Assembly (NCBI RefSeq): GCF_001014615.2
Contig: NZ_LBCQ02000009.1
Coordinates: 186,001 to 250,000, forward strand
Length of the DNA stretch: 64,000 bases
Direction of reading: 5' to 3'
Source: Aquamicrobium sp. LC103
Lineage (GTDB): Bacteria; Pseudomonadota; Alphaproteobacteria; Rhizobiales; Rhizobiaceae
Under the pieces are notes generated by a model. It had not been told where the DNA came from and searched no databases. It worked only from the letters and a program-made list of their open reading frames with translations. Made by a program: the position numbers and the translations under genes. Shown here piece after piece: positions 18,901 to 26,645 of this stretch. Numbering within the stretch: the first letter of the stretch is position 1; each line of letters opens with the position of its first letter.

Positions 18901-20044
18901 GCGCGCTGATGCTGCCCTCGCAGCTTGGCATGATGGAGATCGACCCACCTGCTTAGTGGATCTAGTAGACATACTTGTCGAACTCGAAGAACTGGACCCT
19001 AAGAGTTCGCTGCGCGCATCGCACTGCCACGCCGTCACTAGGCACATCCTACTTTGGCTGGATCAAGAATCTTCTGGCGAAAATCGAATTATCGCCGACG
19101 GTACGCGCGCTCAGATTTACCCTGGAGCAGTAAGTAATCCAGAGCCGCATTCTGAGATCGGGGAACGCTTCCTGCCCATTATGGAAGTATCTTGGTATAT
19201 GCTCGCGAAAATCGAATGCCAATGCCTCCTGGACCTGGGCATAGCGGACAATCTCGACGCCCATCTGAAGGGTGGCCCTGTCTACATTGGCCAGAGTTTG
19301 CTGATGTATGCTCGACTTGAGAAGGCGATACGTACGGCAAATATAGACCTGTTTGCCAGTGAACTAGAAAATCTTGTTGCTTTTAGTGTCTTCCTTGCAA
19401 GTGATCCCAGCAACCGCAGCAAGTGCGGCCTGGAAACGCCCACGTATGGCAAAATTCCTCGACCGAGCAGCGAGGAGATTTCGGGCCAGACAGATATGGC
19501 AGAACGTCAAGTCCTCACCTTCGCGATCCAATGTTTGTTTCAGGCTGACGCGACGGTTCTTGATTCTCTATGTGAATTGCAAAACGACCAGAACGGTTTT
19601 GCTGTTAGAGCGGAATTTTCGAAGGCGCTTTCCGGTAGCGGGGAGCGCACAGATTTTAACCTAGCGCTTGCGGCCATCCTCCATCAGCTTGGAAGCGATA
19701 TAAAGGGAACCGACCTGCTGACACCGATCCAAGTTTTCGATCTGTCGATGAAGGTGCTGCAACTTGCCAAGGTGGCGGTGTCGGGAGACACTGCGAGATC
19801 GCGGCTCTACGAATGGCTTTCGAAGAAGTGGGTTTTCATTTGGTCACAACAGAGGTTCTTGCTCAAGAACTCCGCGTTACACGAAAACGCGATCATGAAT
19901 GCGTTCTCTGCCGGTCGCGGTCTGAACAATGAGATTGTGACCATTCTCGAAGCAATATTGCCTACCCTCGGTATTTCGAATGAGCAGGAAATGAGGGGCC
20001 ACTTGGCGGAACTTCGGGACAGCGGACAACTTCGAATGTCTTAA
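15977..20044 (+). CDS. nuclease-STAND NTPase fusion, Avs-like defence protein
   Basis: About 1355 residues from the ATG at 15977. Residues 20-64 resemble the Cap4/DUF4297 PD-(D/E)XK nuclease: LGGYVYQLYQSAL, FLFLEVAEDY (41-50) and QVK (62-64). A STAND-type NTPase follows with Walker A GAAGVGKT (315-322), Walker B GILLDDLE (368-375) and a winged-helix-like region. The C-terminal ~750 residues are helical and repeat-like (TPR-type), the usual place of the sensor. Avs proteins detect phage proteins with such C-termini and then activate the nuclease. It is shorter than the Avs1-4 types I know. Base use looks more A/T-rich than the flanking operons, suggesting transfer. Ribosome site weak. Confidence 0.82.
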   Translation: MQRPKAPKGNEAREAIDSLGGYVYQLYQSALAWMDLNNDEFLFLEVAEDYTVVARDALQGTQVKRTSGAVTINSADIIASIDSFVELQTRNPQLEVHLRHITTSSIGRERSARARLGDTPTLNSWRNVARFGEVTPLRDILLSSGISDQAKQYISALNDDGFRERFLRRIHFDCGALEAGLLRRQLETKVIKALRERGGTTSQAKQCLNSLLIFLLKKTIEPKRDERAVNKGDLESLFESATHVNINRAQLEAQTDLVNRALSAVIPKATDLISSVQLPRSVGEVQLPPAFAPRTAHIDRIISCLSAIGVAWVYGAAGVGKTFAAKLAVRQVGGSWSLVNYRGLASDQAGQLLSQLADHVSGEKSIRGILLDDLECTLEPSAVDALLLLLSTCKRQDILVLATAPRPLQSDVAFGAGLSTAIETKFDDFDEGDIAHILRSLGVDDQNWAKYIRIISGGGHPQLVVAAIQSMQISGWNVEEFKTLNSLFVGNPEVKQVRAQTRARLLRELPEGSRRLLERLSVTSFAFRRALAVDLARMTPPISDGGILFEQLIGTWVDQLNGERFSLSPLLSDFAVNTLTTGEVKTIHFNIADSLVRNQRIDPFEGDSALLSAWIGGNTEVLLRLCLSLLGSNNRDLELISPHFQFLRMLRTDQAAYPDDENVSQIIRGAQLLILAHSDEGASKFLVAVECFERECASTRQAGKPDLSLVVYAKMLLSTPPFGAIPQFWRAVEKFDEFFSAPDGSIPEELLAGFSELTDVPTTVGFMFLNQIRQTRKIQELLPAFEFLNRCDAGLRSRIFRTLDDPNRIVDADMYVSGAWLAEHAAGTMNPEKHVEIFRQLEELAIGWARQDLAVACCKYQAIIADEYGNDKESALSILEKGLDRYGATNSELVRAKAKVFYRAENHQASLELAADLIEGDANLSYVEKAFLGRDAAISAEKQGEFQRARRYYLFGAEAAKCSELPDMRPMHLGLRADAALAAWHDGDRPTCLVDLVDILVELEELDPKSSLRASHCHAVTRHILLWLDQESSGENRIIADGTRAQIYPGAVSNPEPHSEIGERFLPIMEVSWYMLAKIECQCLLDLGIADNLDAHLKGGPVYIGQSLLMYARLEKAIRTANIDLFASELENLVAFSVFLASDPSNRSKCGLETPTYGKIPRPSSEEISGQTDMAERQVLTFAIQCLFQADATVLDSLCELQNDQNGFAVRAEFSKALSGSGERTDFNLALAAILHQLGSDIKGTDLLTPIQVFDLSMKVLQLAKVAVSGDTARSRLYEWLSKKWVFIWSQQRFLLKNSALHENAIMNAFSAGRGLNNEIVTILEAILPTLGISNEQEMRGHLAELRDSGQLRMS

Positions 20045-20074
20045 TAGGAGTTGGGTCCAATCGCAGTAGTTCGA

Positions 20075-20108
20075 GTCTGCTTCTGTGGTTTCGCAACTGA
20101 AAGCAGAC
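20075..20108 (+). terminator. stem-loop after the nuclease-STAND gene
   Basis: GTCTGCTT (20075-20082) pairs perfectly with AAGCAGAC (20101-20108), with an 18-base loop, 31 bases after the stop. No T-run follows, so terminator activity is only a suggestion from position. Confidence 0.4.
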
Positions 20109-20161
20109 AGTCCGCTTCCGGCCCCATACCAGACCCGGTGATACGGCAATTCCACCAGAAA

Positions 20162-20314
20162 TCAGGACGATAGCTCTTCGAGTTTGCCGCGAAGTGCAGG
20201 CTTTATAAGCTCCTCGATGTCATCAAGGCGCATGCCGCTGTCGGCTAAGCGGCTCTCGCCTGCGACGCTTCCGCAGAACGCCTGGCTTCCCGCCGACACA
20301 CGAGAAGCCGATAG
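20162..20314 (-). other. C-terminal gene fragment on the minus strand
   Basis: An open frame of 50 codons without an obvious start reads LSASRVSAGSQAFCGSVAGE, then SRLADSGMRLDDIEELIKPA and LRGKLEELSS before a TGA. The last 23 residues, from an ATG at 20233, look like a real protein end. It overlaps the first recognisable rtcB codons on the other strand by about 40 bases. It may be the tail of a gene cut off when the defence module entered. The family is not recognised. Confidence 0.3.
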
Positions 20315-20900
20315 TTATTGGGACGCGCTGCAGACGATCCGCGCCTGGACGAATGCGAACCATGAGTTGATCCACGACCTCGCGGCAGAGCGTCTATCCG
20401 CCAAGGTGGGCGACCGGTTCTGGAACGAGCACAACTTCGTCTTCCGGCGTCCGGACGGGCTGTTCTACCACGGTAAGGGAGCGACGCCCGCCTTCGACAA
20501 TTGGGCGAACGACGCAACCGACCTGACGCTCATTCCGCTCAATATGGCGGAGCCGGTGCTGATCACGCGTGGCAAGGATGCGGCGCACGGGCTGGGCTTC
20601 TCGCCGCACGGTGCGGGGCGCAACTTCTCGCGCACCCAGCACAAAAGGCTGCAGGGAGACCGGAGTGTCGAGGAGATCTTTGCCGAGGAGGTGAAGGGTA
20701 TCGATGCGCGCTTCTTCTCGGGCGTTGTTGATATCTCGGAGCTTCCGAGCGCCTACAAGAACGCCGACGCCGGTCGCTGCCAGATCGAGCATTACGGTTT
20801 GGCCGAAATCGTCGACGAGGTGCTGCCCTACGGCTACATCATGGCGGGCGACTGGGAAGCGAATGCGCCGTGGAGGAAGAAGCGCCAGGCTCGCAATTAA
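20274..20900 (+). pseudogene. rtcB: RtcB-family RNA ligase, 5'-truncated
   Basis: The frame carries the C-terminal half of an RtcB protein: WLPADTREADSYWDALQ, EHNFVFRR, FYHGKGATPA, ITRGKDAAHGLGFSPHGAGR with the motif around the guanylylated-His region, NFSRTQHKR, and the end AYKNADAGRCQIEHYGLAEI followed by LPYGYIMAGDW. Roughly the first 200 residues, with the metal-binding Asp/Cys/His ligands, are absent and replaced by unrelated sequence before about 20274. RtcB joins RNA 3'-phosphate or cyclic phosphate to 5'-OH ends in tRNA repair. The remnant is probably inactive. A tandem association with an MNT-HEPN gene suggests an RNA damage and repair context. Confidence 0.82.
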
Positions 20901-21381
20901 CGGCATTCCTGTCGACGGCCATGATGCCGTCGACGGGAATGGGGCCGCAAACGGACCGGCGGCTTCTCGAAAGCGAGGCCAAAAAGCAGACATTTGTTTG
21001 CGTTCGAAACGGACAGTAGGATTGAATGTAGCCTGGCTCTCCGGACGTGAGGCCTTGCTTTGGTGGTGGAGTCCCGAAAGCGCGACCAAAACGGTGCGCC
21101 GCGCCTTATGTCGGCGGCAGGTCTTGGACTTCCATTATGCACCGTGTCTCCAGGTCCGCGATGTGCCTTTGCAGCTCTTCGGGCAGCGGTTTGTCGGGCT
21201 CCGGCAGGTTCAGGAGGTGCCGCCAATGGGTGTCGATGCCCTGCTGTGAACGAAACCGATGACGGGATTTGCTTGCTGGGCTCGAAAAGCGGCGTGAATC
21301 AAGAGTTTCGCACAGCAAGGTTGGCCGTGCGGCACCCTGATGTTAGGGTGCGGGCCGAATTTGGGGACGCACCGGGCCTTG
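20901..21381. other. intergenic stretch with a possible gene fragment
   Basis: About 480 bases between the rtcB remnant and the MNT-HEPN gene. A minus-strand frame ending at 21106 contains THWRHLLNLPEPDKPLPEEL followed by QRHIADLETRCIMEVQDLPP, which reads like the tail of a real protein, but there is no supported start and I do not recognise it. The rest has short frames only. No transposase or terminal repeat was seen. Confidence 0.35.
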
Positions 21382-22302
21382 ATGAAATCCAGCCTTGATC
21401 ATCTGCCTGACAGGAAGCGGCGCGAGCTTGCCCGCATCGTCGAGATCTTCCTGGAGGAATTCGAAGACGGGCTCTCGGGCGGGTCGTCCGAGTTCAAGAA
21501 GAAGGGCAGGATCTTGAAGATCATCCTGTTCGGCTCCTATGCCCGCGGCGACTGGGTCGACGAACCGCACACGATGAAGGGCTATCGCTCCGACTATGAC
21601 ATCCTGATCATCGTCAACAACCGCAAGCTGACGGACTATGCCAGCTACTGGTACAAGGCCGCCGACCGGCTCCTGCACGACAAGGGCGTTTCGACCCAGG
21701 TCGGCTTCATCGTGCATTCGCGCCGCGAGGTGAACACCGCCCTCAGGCAGGGCCAGTATTTCTTCTCCGACATCCGCCGCCAGGGCATCGTGCTCTACGA
21801 ACTCGACGACGAGCCCCTCGCCGAGCCAAAACTACTCAACGCGATTGATGCGCTGCGTGCGGCTGAGAGGCACTTCCAAAGCAGGCTTCCGTTTGCCTCG
21901 TATCATCTTAAGCTTTTTGGAATAGCCACCGCCGACAAGCAGCTAAATCATGCAGCTTTTCAGTTGCATCAAGCGATTGAGCAAGCCTACTCGACGGTCC
22001 TATTGACGCTAACCAATTACGGGCCACCGTCCCATAACCTGACCTTTCTCAGAACGCTGGCAGAGGATCAGGATCGCCGTCTGACAGAAGCCTGGCCGCG
22101 TGATCAGCAGCGCTATCGCGCCTGGTTCAACACGCTCAACGAGGCCTATGTGAAGGCACGCTATTCCGAGCACTATCAGATCAGCGAGGAAGCGCTGCAA
22201 TGGCTCGGCGAGCGCACCACCATTCTGCTCACCCTCGTCGAGGAGGTCTGCAAGGAACGCCTCGATACGCTCTCAGCGGAAGCCGGGCAGCATAACGACT
22301 GA
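21382..22302 (+). CDS. MNT-HEPN fusion protein (nucleotidyltransferase plus HEPN)
   Basis: About 306 residues from the ATG at 21382. The N-terminal half is a minimal nucleotidyltransferase: FGSYARGDW (about 50-58) and SDYDILII (70-77) with Asp71 and Asp73. The C-terminal half is a HEPN domain: LNHAAFQLHQAIEQAYSTVL, HNLTFLRTLAE and YVKARYSEHYQI. Separate MNT/HEPN pairs are toxin-antitoxin systems in which the MNT protein adds AMP to the HEPN ribonuclease toxin; in one chain the function is less clear. HEPN RNase residues are only partly matched (RYSEH). It follows the rtcB remnant, a known RNA-repair theme. Confidence 0.82.
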   Translation: MKSSLDHLPDRKRRELARIVEIFLEEFEDGLSGGSSEFKKKGRILKIILFGSYARGDWVDEPHTMKGYRSDYDILIIVNNRKLTDYASYWYKAADRLLHDKGVSTQVGFIVHSRREVNTALRQGQYFFSDIRRQGIVLYELDDEPLAEPKLLNAIDALRAAERHFQSRLPFASYHLKLFGIATADKQLNHAAFQLHQAIEQAYSTVLLTLTNYGPPSHNLTFLRTLAEDQDRRLTEAWPRDQQRYRAWFNTLNEAYVKARYSEHYQISEEALQWLGERTTILLTLVEEVCKERLDTLSAEAGQHND

Positions 22303-22513
22303 CCCATTCGAAGAAGGACCGAGACAAGAGACGACCACTCTTTTAGACAGGCAAGCACCAGCGGCCGGGGACGACACGAAGATCACATGAGGCGCCATCC
22401 CCTTGCGACGTGGCTCATCCGCAATGAGTTGGAACGTCCCGCCGACAGTTTCGCCTCCGCGTCAGGACGTGATCTATTGGGGCTCGGCTCCCAACGGAAC
22501 GGAAGGTGAAGAC

Positions 22514-22540
22514 CCCGCGCGGCAGCATTCCGCGCGCGGG
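22514..22540 (-). terminator. GC hairpin after the P1-family hydrolase gene
   Basis: CCCGCGCG (22514-22521) pairs with CGCGCGGG (22533-22540) around an 11-base loop. It lies 22 bases beyond the stop of the last gene of the long minus-strand operon. No strong T-run is present. Confidence 0.45.
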
Positions 22541-22562
22541 TAAGTGCATGACCGTCGACGAT

Positions 22563-23693
22563 TTATTGGCTACCGCAAGCTCCGGGGAAGCGGACGCAAT
22601 AGGTCTCGCCCAGATCCGGATCGGCGTTGAGCACTGCGTGGGTGATCGCACGCGCGTAAACATCCGCGGCGACCGAAAGGATATCGCGAAACTGCGCCGC
22701 CTCGACGAAGTTCGATTGCGCGACCGTGGACGGATCGTCGCCTAGCGTCACGGAAAACACGGTGTCGCCGTCACTGGTCGAGTGCGCCGGACGGATGGCG
22801 CGGGCCATGCCGTCATTGGCGACGATGGCGAGCCGTTCGGTCTGGCCGGCCGTCAGCGGCGCGCTCGTGGCGATCACGCCGATCGTGGTGTTCTCGCCGG
22901 GACGGATCAGTTCCATGTCCTTGGGCGAGGTCGAACAGCCCTGCGGCGGCACCTTGATGTCGCCGAACTCGTCATCGAGTTCCAGCCACAGCGTGTAGAG
23001 CTCGCAATTGGCGTTGACGTTGTAGACCCGGCCAGCCGGGTTGACGACCACCAGCGCACCGACCACCGTACCATCCGCCATCACGGCGCTGGCGGTTCCC
23101 AGTCCACTCTTCATGCCGGCCGCGCGCGCGCCGGTGCCCGCTCCGACACTGCCCTGTTCGACCGGGCCTTCCTTGGCATTGCTGGCCGCGACATAGCCGT
23201 CCCCGCATGGCTTGTCGCCCCGCCCAGGAGGAGCATCGACATCACCTCGGTCGAGATCGAAGATGATCGCGCCGGGAACATGGGCGCGGCCGCCATAGGT
23301 CCAGCCCTTCTCGTCGAGGAACTTGACCACGCCGCAAGCGGTGTCGAGCCCGTAGATGCTACCACCGCTCAGCGTCAGACCATGCATGACGACACGCTGG
23401 GCGTCCTGATGCTGCGCGGTCAAAAGCGCGCCGAGACGCGTGCCGGGCGCACCGCCGCTCGGCGACATGCCCATCAGCGCGCCTTCGGGAAATATCAGCG
23501 CGGTGGTGCCGGTCTGTGCGTCCTTGCGGGTGCTGTGGCCGACGAGAATCCCCGGCACGTCGGTGATGGCGTTGTTGGGCCCGGTGCGCAGGTCCACCAC
23601 CGGAATGGGCGCCTGGGCCTGGGCCAACCCGATTCCTCCCAGCAGCAGGACGTTGGCGACGAGCGCCGACTTGAGGGTATTTTTAAACGACAT
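22563..23693 (-). CDS. secreted P1-family (S58) Ntn hydrolase, NylC/DmpA-like
   Basis: A 376-residue protein with a signal peptide (residues 1-27, ending AQAQA). The body matches the P1/DmpA family: ITDVPGILVGHSTR, TGTTALIFPEGALMGM, SGGSIYGLDTACGVV, GSVGAGTGARAAG. The autocleavage site is visible as ENTTIGVIATSAPL (about 267-280), where cleavage between Asn268 and Thr269 would free the nucleophile. The same NTT arrangement is used by NylC, the nylon-oligomer hydrolase; DmpA members are aminopeptidases. With an amidase and importer in the operon, it may open amide oligomers in the periplasm. The substrate is unknown. Confidence 0.88.
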   Translation of the reverse strand: MSFKNTLKSALVANVLLLGGIGLAQAQAPIPVVDLRTGPNNAITDVPGILVGHSTRKDAQTGTTALIFPEGALMGMSPSGGAPGTRLGALLTAQHQDAQRVVMHGLTLSGGSIYGLDTACGVVKFLDEKGWTYGGRAHVPGAIIFDLDRGDVDAPPGRGDKPCGDGYVAASNAKEGPVEQGSVGAGTGARAAGMKSGLGTASAVMADGTVVGALVVVNPAGRVYNVNANCELYTLWLELDDEFGDIKVPPQGCSTSPKDMELIRPGENTTIGVIATSAPLTAGQTERLAIVANDGMARAIRPAHSTSDGDTVFSVTLGDDPSTVAQSNFVEAAQFRDILSVAADVYARAITHAVLNADPDLGETYCVRFPGACGSQ

Positions 23694-23744
23694 TCCGGTC
23701 CTCCTTTTGTCGTTGAAAACCCGTCGGCGAAGAGCTCGCCGGAG

Positions 23745-25121
23745 CTATGCGAACAGCGCTTCGGCCTCCTTCGCCACCTGCAACAGAGCATGGTCGCGAT
23801 ACCAGGGCGCACACAGATGCAGTCCGAGCGGCAGGCCGGCAGCCGTCTTGCCGCAGGGAATGGTGATGGCTGGATGTCCGGACAGATTGTGCGGGAAGGT
23901 GAATGGGTACCACGCCCCGCGAATCGTTCCGCAATTGACGCCGTCGATCTCGATATCGCCGGTCGGGTCGACGTCGATCGGCAGAGGCGGCGCGGTCAGT
24001 GTCGGCGACACCAGAATGTCGAACCGCTCGAATAGCGCCTGAAATTCTCGGAACAGCCGCGTGCGCTCGGAGATGGCGTTGGAAAGCTCCACGGCGGAAT
24101 GGCGGTTTCCGAGATCGATGGTGTCGATCAGCGTCTGGCCGGCAAGATCCTCGCGACCCTTGAGCGCGGGGCCGGTGCGAGCGGCAAGGCCGACCCGCAG
24201 GATGGTCAGGAATACCGGCTCGTACGACTTGAAATCGATGAACGCTTCCTCGACGATCGCCCCGGCATCTTCCAGCTTCTTCACCGCTGCTGCCGTGATC
24301 GCTGCTGTCTCGCGCTCGACGCGGGCGCCGCCCTCGGCGATGTAGCCGACGCGCAGGCCGGCAAGCGACGCACCTCCCTCGTGCAGCAGTTTTTCCGCTT
24401 GCCCGTAAGTGTCATGGAAGTCCGGACCGCTGATCTCGCCGAACAGCAGCATGACGTCGTCCACCGTGCGCGCCATCGGGCCGACATAGGAGTTAGCCCC
24501 AAACAGATCAGGCAGTTGCAGGTGGGGAATCGTGCCGAGCGACGGCTTGAAACCGACAACGCCGCAGCAGGCGGCCGGAATACGACTCGATCCGCCGCCA
24601 TCGGTACCAAGCGAAACCGGCCCCATGCCGGTGGCGACCGCGACCGCCGAGCCGGAGCTGGACGCACCGGGCGTTACCGCCGCGTCGATCGGATTAAGCG
24701 TGCGGCCGAACAGCGGCGAGGTCGCCGCCTGCAAATGGCCGAATTCCGGCGTCGTCGTCTTGCCGACAAGGATCGCACCCGCTGCCTTCGAGCGCGCCAC
24801 GGAGACGGCATCGGCCGTGGGTACATTCTTTTCGAACAGCCGCGAGCCCATCGTCGTGCGAACGCCGGCGGTGTTGAGCAGATCCTTGACCGAATACGGA
24901 ACTCCATGCAGCGGCGCCAACGGCGCACCGCTGATCACCTTTTCCTCCGCCAGCCGCGCCTGCGCGCGCGCTTCTTCATGCGTCACCGTGATGAAGGCAT
25001 TCAGGTCCTTGCGTTCTTCGATGCGCTGAAGGACGGCATCGATCAGTTCCACCGGCGAAACCGTTCTTGCTCGGATTGCGGCGGCCATTTCCACAGCGGA
25101 CATGTCGGCGAGTTCTGACAC
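23745..25121 (-). CDS. amidase-signature family amidase
   Basis: A 458-residue amidase. The Ser-cisSer-Lys triad is visible: Lys79 (YSVKD), cis-Ser154 in PGASSSGSAVAVATG, and nucleophile Ser178 in GTDGGGSSRIPA. The family hydrolyses linear or cyclic amides; NylA, the 6-aminohexanoate cyclic-dimer hydrolase, and many gatA-like paralogues belong here. Length and motif spacing (24 residues between the serines) are normal. It lies 11 bases after the SDR gene stop and 51 before the P1 hydrolase start. The amidase next to a NylC-like enzyme recalls nylA/nylC, but the substrate is not shown. Confidence 0.9.
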   Translation of the reverse strand: MSELADMSAVEMAAAIRARTVSPVELIDAVLQRIEERKDLNAFITVTHEEARAQARLAEEKVISGAPLAPLHGVPYSVKDLLNTAGVRTTMGSRLFEKNVPTADAVSVARSKAAGAILVGKTTTPEFGHLQAATSPLFGRTLNPIDAAVTPGASSSGSAVAVATGMGPVSLGTDGGGSSRIPAACCGVVGFKPSLGTIPHLQLPDLFGANSYVGPMARTVDDVMLLFGEISGPDFHDTYGQAEKLLHEGGASLAGLRVGYIAEGGARVERETAAITAAAVKKLEDAGAIVEEAFIDFKSYEPVFLTILRVGLAARTGPALKGREDLAGQTLIDTIDLGNRHSAVELSNAISERTRLFREFQALFERFDILVSPTLTAPPLPIDVDPTGDIEIDGVNCGTIRGAWYPFTFPHNLSGHPAITIPCGKTAAGLPLGLHLCAPWYRDHALLQVAKEAEALFA

Positions 25122-25131
25122 GGGTATTCTC

Positions 25132-25887
25132 CTAGATCATCCAGCGCCCGCCATCGATCAGCAGGCTCTGGCCGGTGATGAAACGCGCCTCGTCGCTGGC
25201 AAGAAACGCGACGGCGGCGGCGACGTCCTCCGGCTCACCAACGATGCCGGCGGGCGTATTGGCCTTGATACGGTCGATGACGTCCTTCGGCATGGCATCG
25301 TGCGCGCTGGTGCGGATCGCACCGGGCGCGACCGCATTGACCGTCACGCCGAACGGCGCGAGCTCGCGCGCCAGCGAGCGGGTAAAGCCGATCACGCCCA
25401 TCTTGGCGGAAGCGTAATCGACCAGCCCCGCATCACCGACAAAGGCGGCATCGCTCGACATGTTGATGATGCGTCCGCCACGTTCGCGCATGGCCGGCGC
25501 GACGAGACGCGACATGCGCATGGTGCTGAACAGCGAGATTTCGAGCACGAAGCGCCAGACCTCTTCGCTGGATTCGTGGAACTGCGCGCTACGCGCCCGG
25601 CCGCTCTGGCCGACATTGTTGACGAGCACGTCCACCGGGCCAAGCTCGCCCGTCACCCGCGCGTGAAAGGATTCGAGCGTCGCGAGATCGGTGCAGTCGC
25701 CCTCGACGGCCAACAGCCGCACGGCTCTGTCCGTGGCAAGCTCTGCCTTCAGCGGACTGGCATCCAGGTCGAGCACGGCGACCCTGGCGCCTTCCGCAAG
25801 CAGTCGGCCGGCAATTCCCGCGCCTATCCCGCCGCCGCCTCCGGTCACGATGGCGACCTTGTCTTTGAAGCGGGTGGGCATCTGCAT
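25132..25887 (-). CDS. SDR family oxidoreductase
   Basis: A 251-residue short-chain dehydrogenase with TGGGGGIG (about 15-22), NNVG (90-93), and catalytic Ser145, Tyr158 and Lys162 in the YASAK motif. The C-terminus ITGQSLLIDGGRWMI is normal. It sits between a second SDR and the amidase, with 11-base gaps on both sides, so co-expression is clear. It probably oxidises or reduces an alcohol or ketone in the same pathway. The substrate cannot be read from the sequence. Confidence 0.9.
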   Translation of the reverse strand: MQMPTRFKDKVAIVTGGGGGIGAGIAGRLLAEGARVAVLDLDASPLKAELATDRAVRLLAVEGDCTDLATLESFHARVTGELGPVDVLVNNVGQSGRARSAQFHESSEEVWRFVLEISLFSTMRMSRLVAPAMRERGGRIINMSSDAAFVGDAGLVDYASAKMGVIGFTRSLARELAPFGVTVNAVAPGAIRTSAHDAMPKDVIDRIKANTPAGIVGEPEDVAAAVAFLASDEARFITGQSLLIDGGRWMI

Positions 25888-25898
25888 GTCCGCGATCC

Positions 25899-26645
25899 TC
25901 AGTGAAAAGTTCGGCCGCCGTCGACCGCGAGCGCCACGCCGGTGACATAGGAAGCCTCGGCGCTCGACAGGAAGGCGATGCCGGCGGCGATCTCGTCAGG
26001 GTCGGCGATGCGGGCGAGCGCATAACGGGCGCGCACGGCGTCAAGCTGCGCCCTGCCCGTCTCGCCCTCGGCGATGGAGGAACGGAACAGCGGCGTCTCG
26101 ACGGCACCCGGACAAACGACGTTGACGCGGATGCCGGCCGCGGCCAACTCCATTGCCAGCGACTTGGAAAACATCTGCAATCCCGCCTTGGAGGCGGAAT
26201 AGGCGCTGCGGAACATCAGCGGCTGAAGACCCGCACCTGACGAGACGTTGACGATCGTACCGCCGCCGGCCGCCTTCAGGAACGGCACCGCTGTCCTGCA
26301 GACCTTCATCGGCCCGGTGAGGTTGACGGCGATCAACCTCTCCCATGCCGCGTCTGTCATGTCTTCGAGGCTGGACTGGAGATCGACGCCGGCCGAATTC
26401 ACGATGCCATCGAGCCCACCCATCCTTGCCGCGGCCTCAGCCACCATCTTCTCGACCGACGCCGTATCGGTCACATCGGCCTTGAGCGCGACAAACCCGT
26501 GCTCCAGTTCCGCAAGCGCCGCCTCGTCCATGTCCAGGCACGCAACCTGCGCGCCGGCGGCAAGGAAGCGCAGGGCGGCGGCCTTGCCGATGCCCCTGGC
26601 GCCGCCGGTAACGAGCATGCGGCGGCCGGAGAAGGCGGCTGTCAC
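25899..26645 (-). CDS. SDR family oxidoreductase
   Basis: A 248-residue SDR from a GTG at 26645; this start overlaps the upstream stop as GTGA, a sign of translational coupling, while the open frame runs further back over unrelated sequence. Motifs are TGGARGIG (about 13-20), NSAG (83-86), Ser136, Tyr149 and Lys153 (YSASK). The C-terminal VTGVALAVDGGRTFH is typical. It is the first of two tandem SDR genes in the operon and may act on the product of the hydrolase encoded just before it. Confidence 0.88.
   Translation of the reverse strand: MTAAFSGRRMLVTGGARGIGKAAALRFLAAGAQVACLDMDEAALAELEHGFVALKADVTDTASVEKMVAEAAARMGGLDGIVNSAGVDLQSSLEDMTDAAWERLIAVNLTGPMKVCRTAVPFLKAAGGGTIVNVSSGAGLQPLMFRSAYSASKAGLQMFSKSLAMELAAAGIRVNVVCPGAVETPLFRSSIAEGETGRAQLDAVRARYALARIADPDEIAAGIAFLSSAEASYVTGVALAVDGGRTFH

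Noticed and set aside
22782..24035. 417-codon plus-strand frame over the P1 hydrolase and amidase genes
   Set aside because: Arg/Gly/Ala-rich antisense reading without family features; the opposite strand has catalytic motifs of two enzymes.
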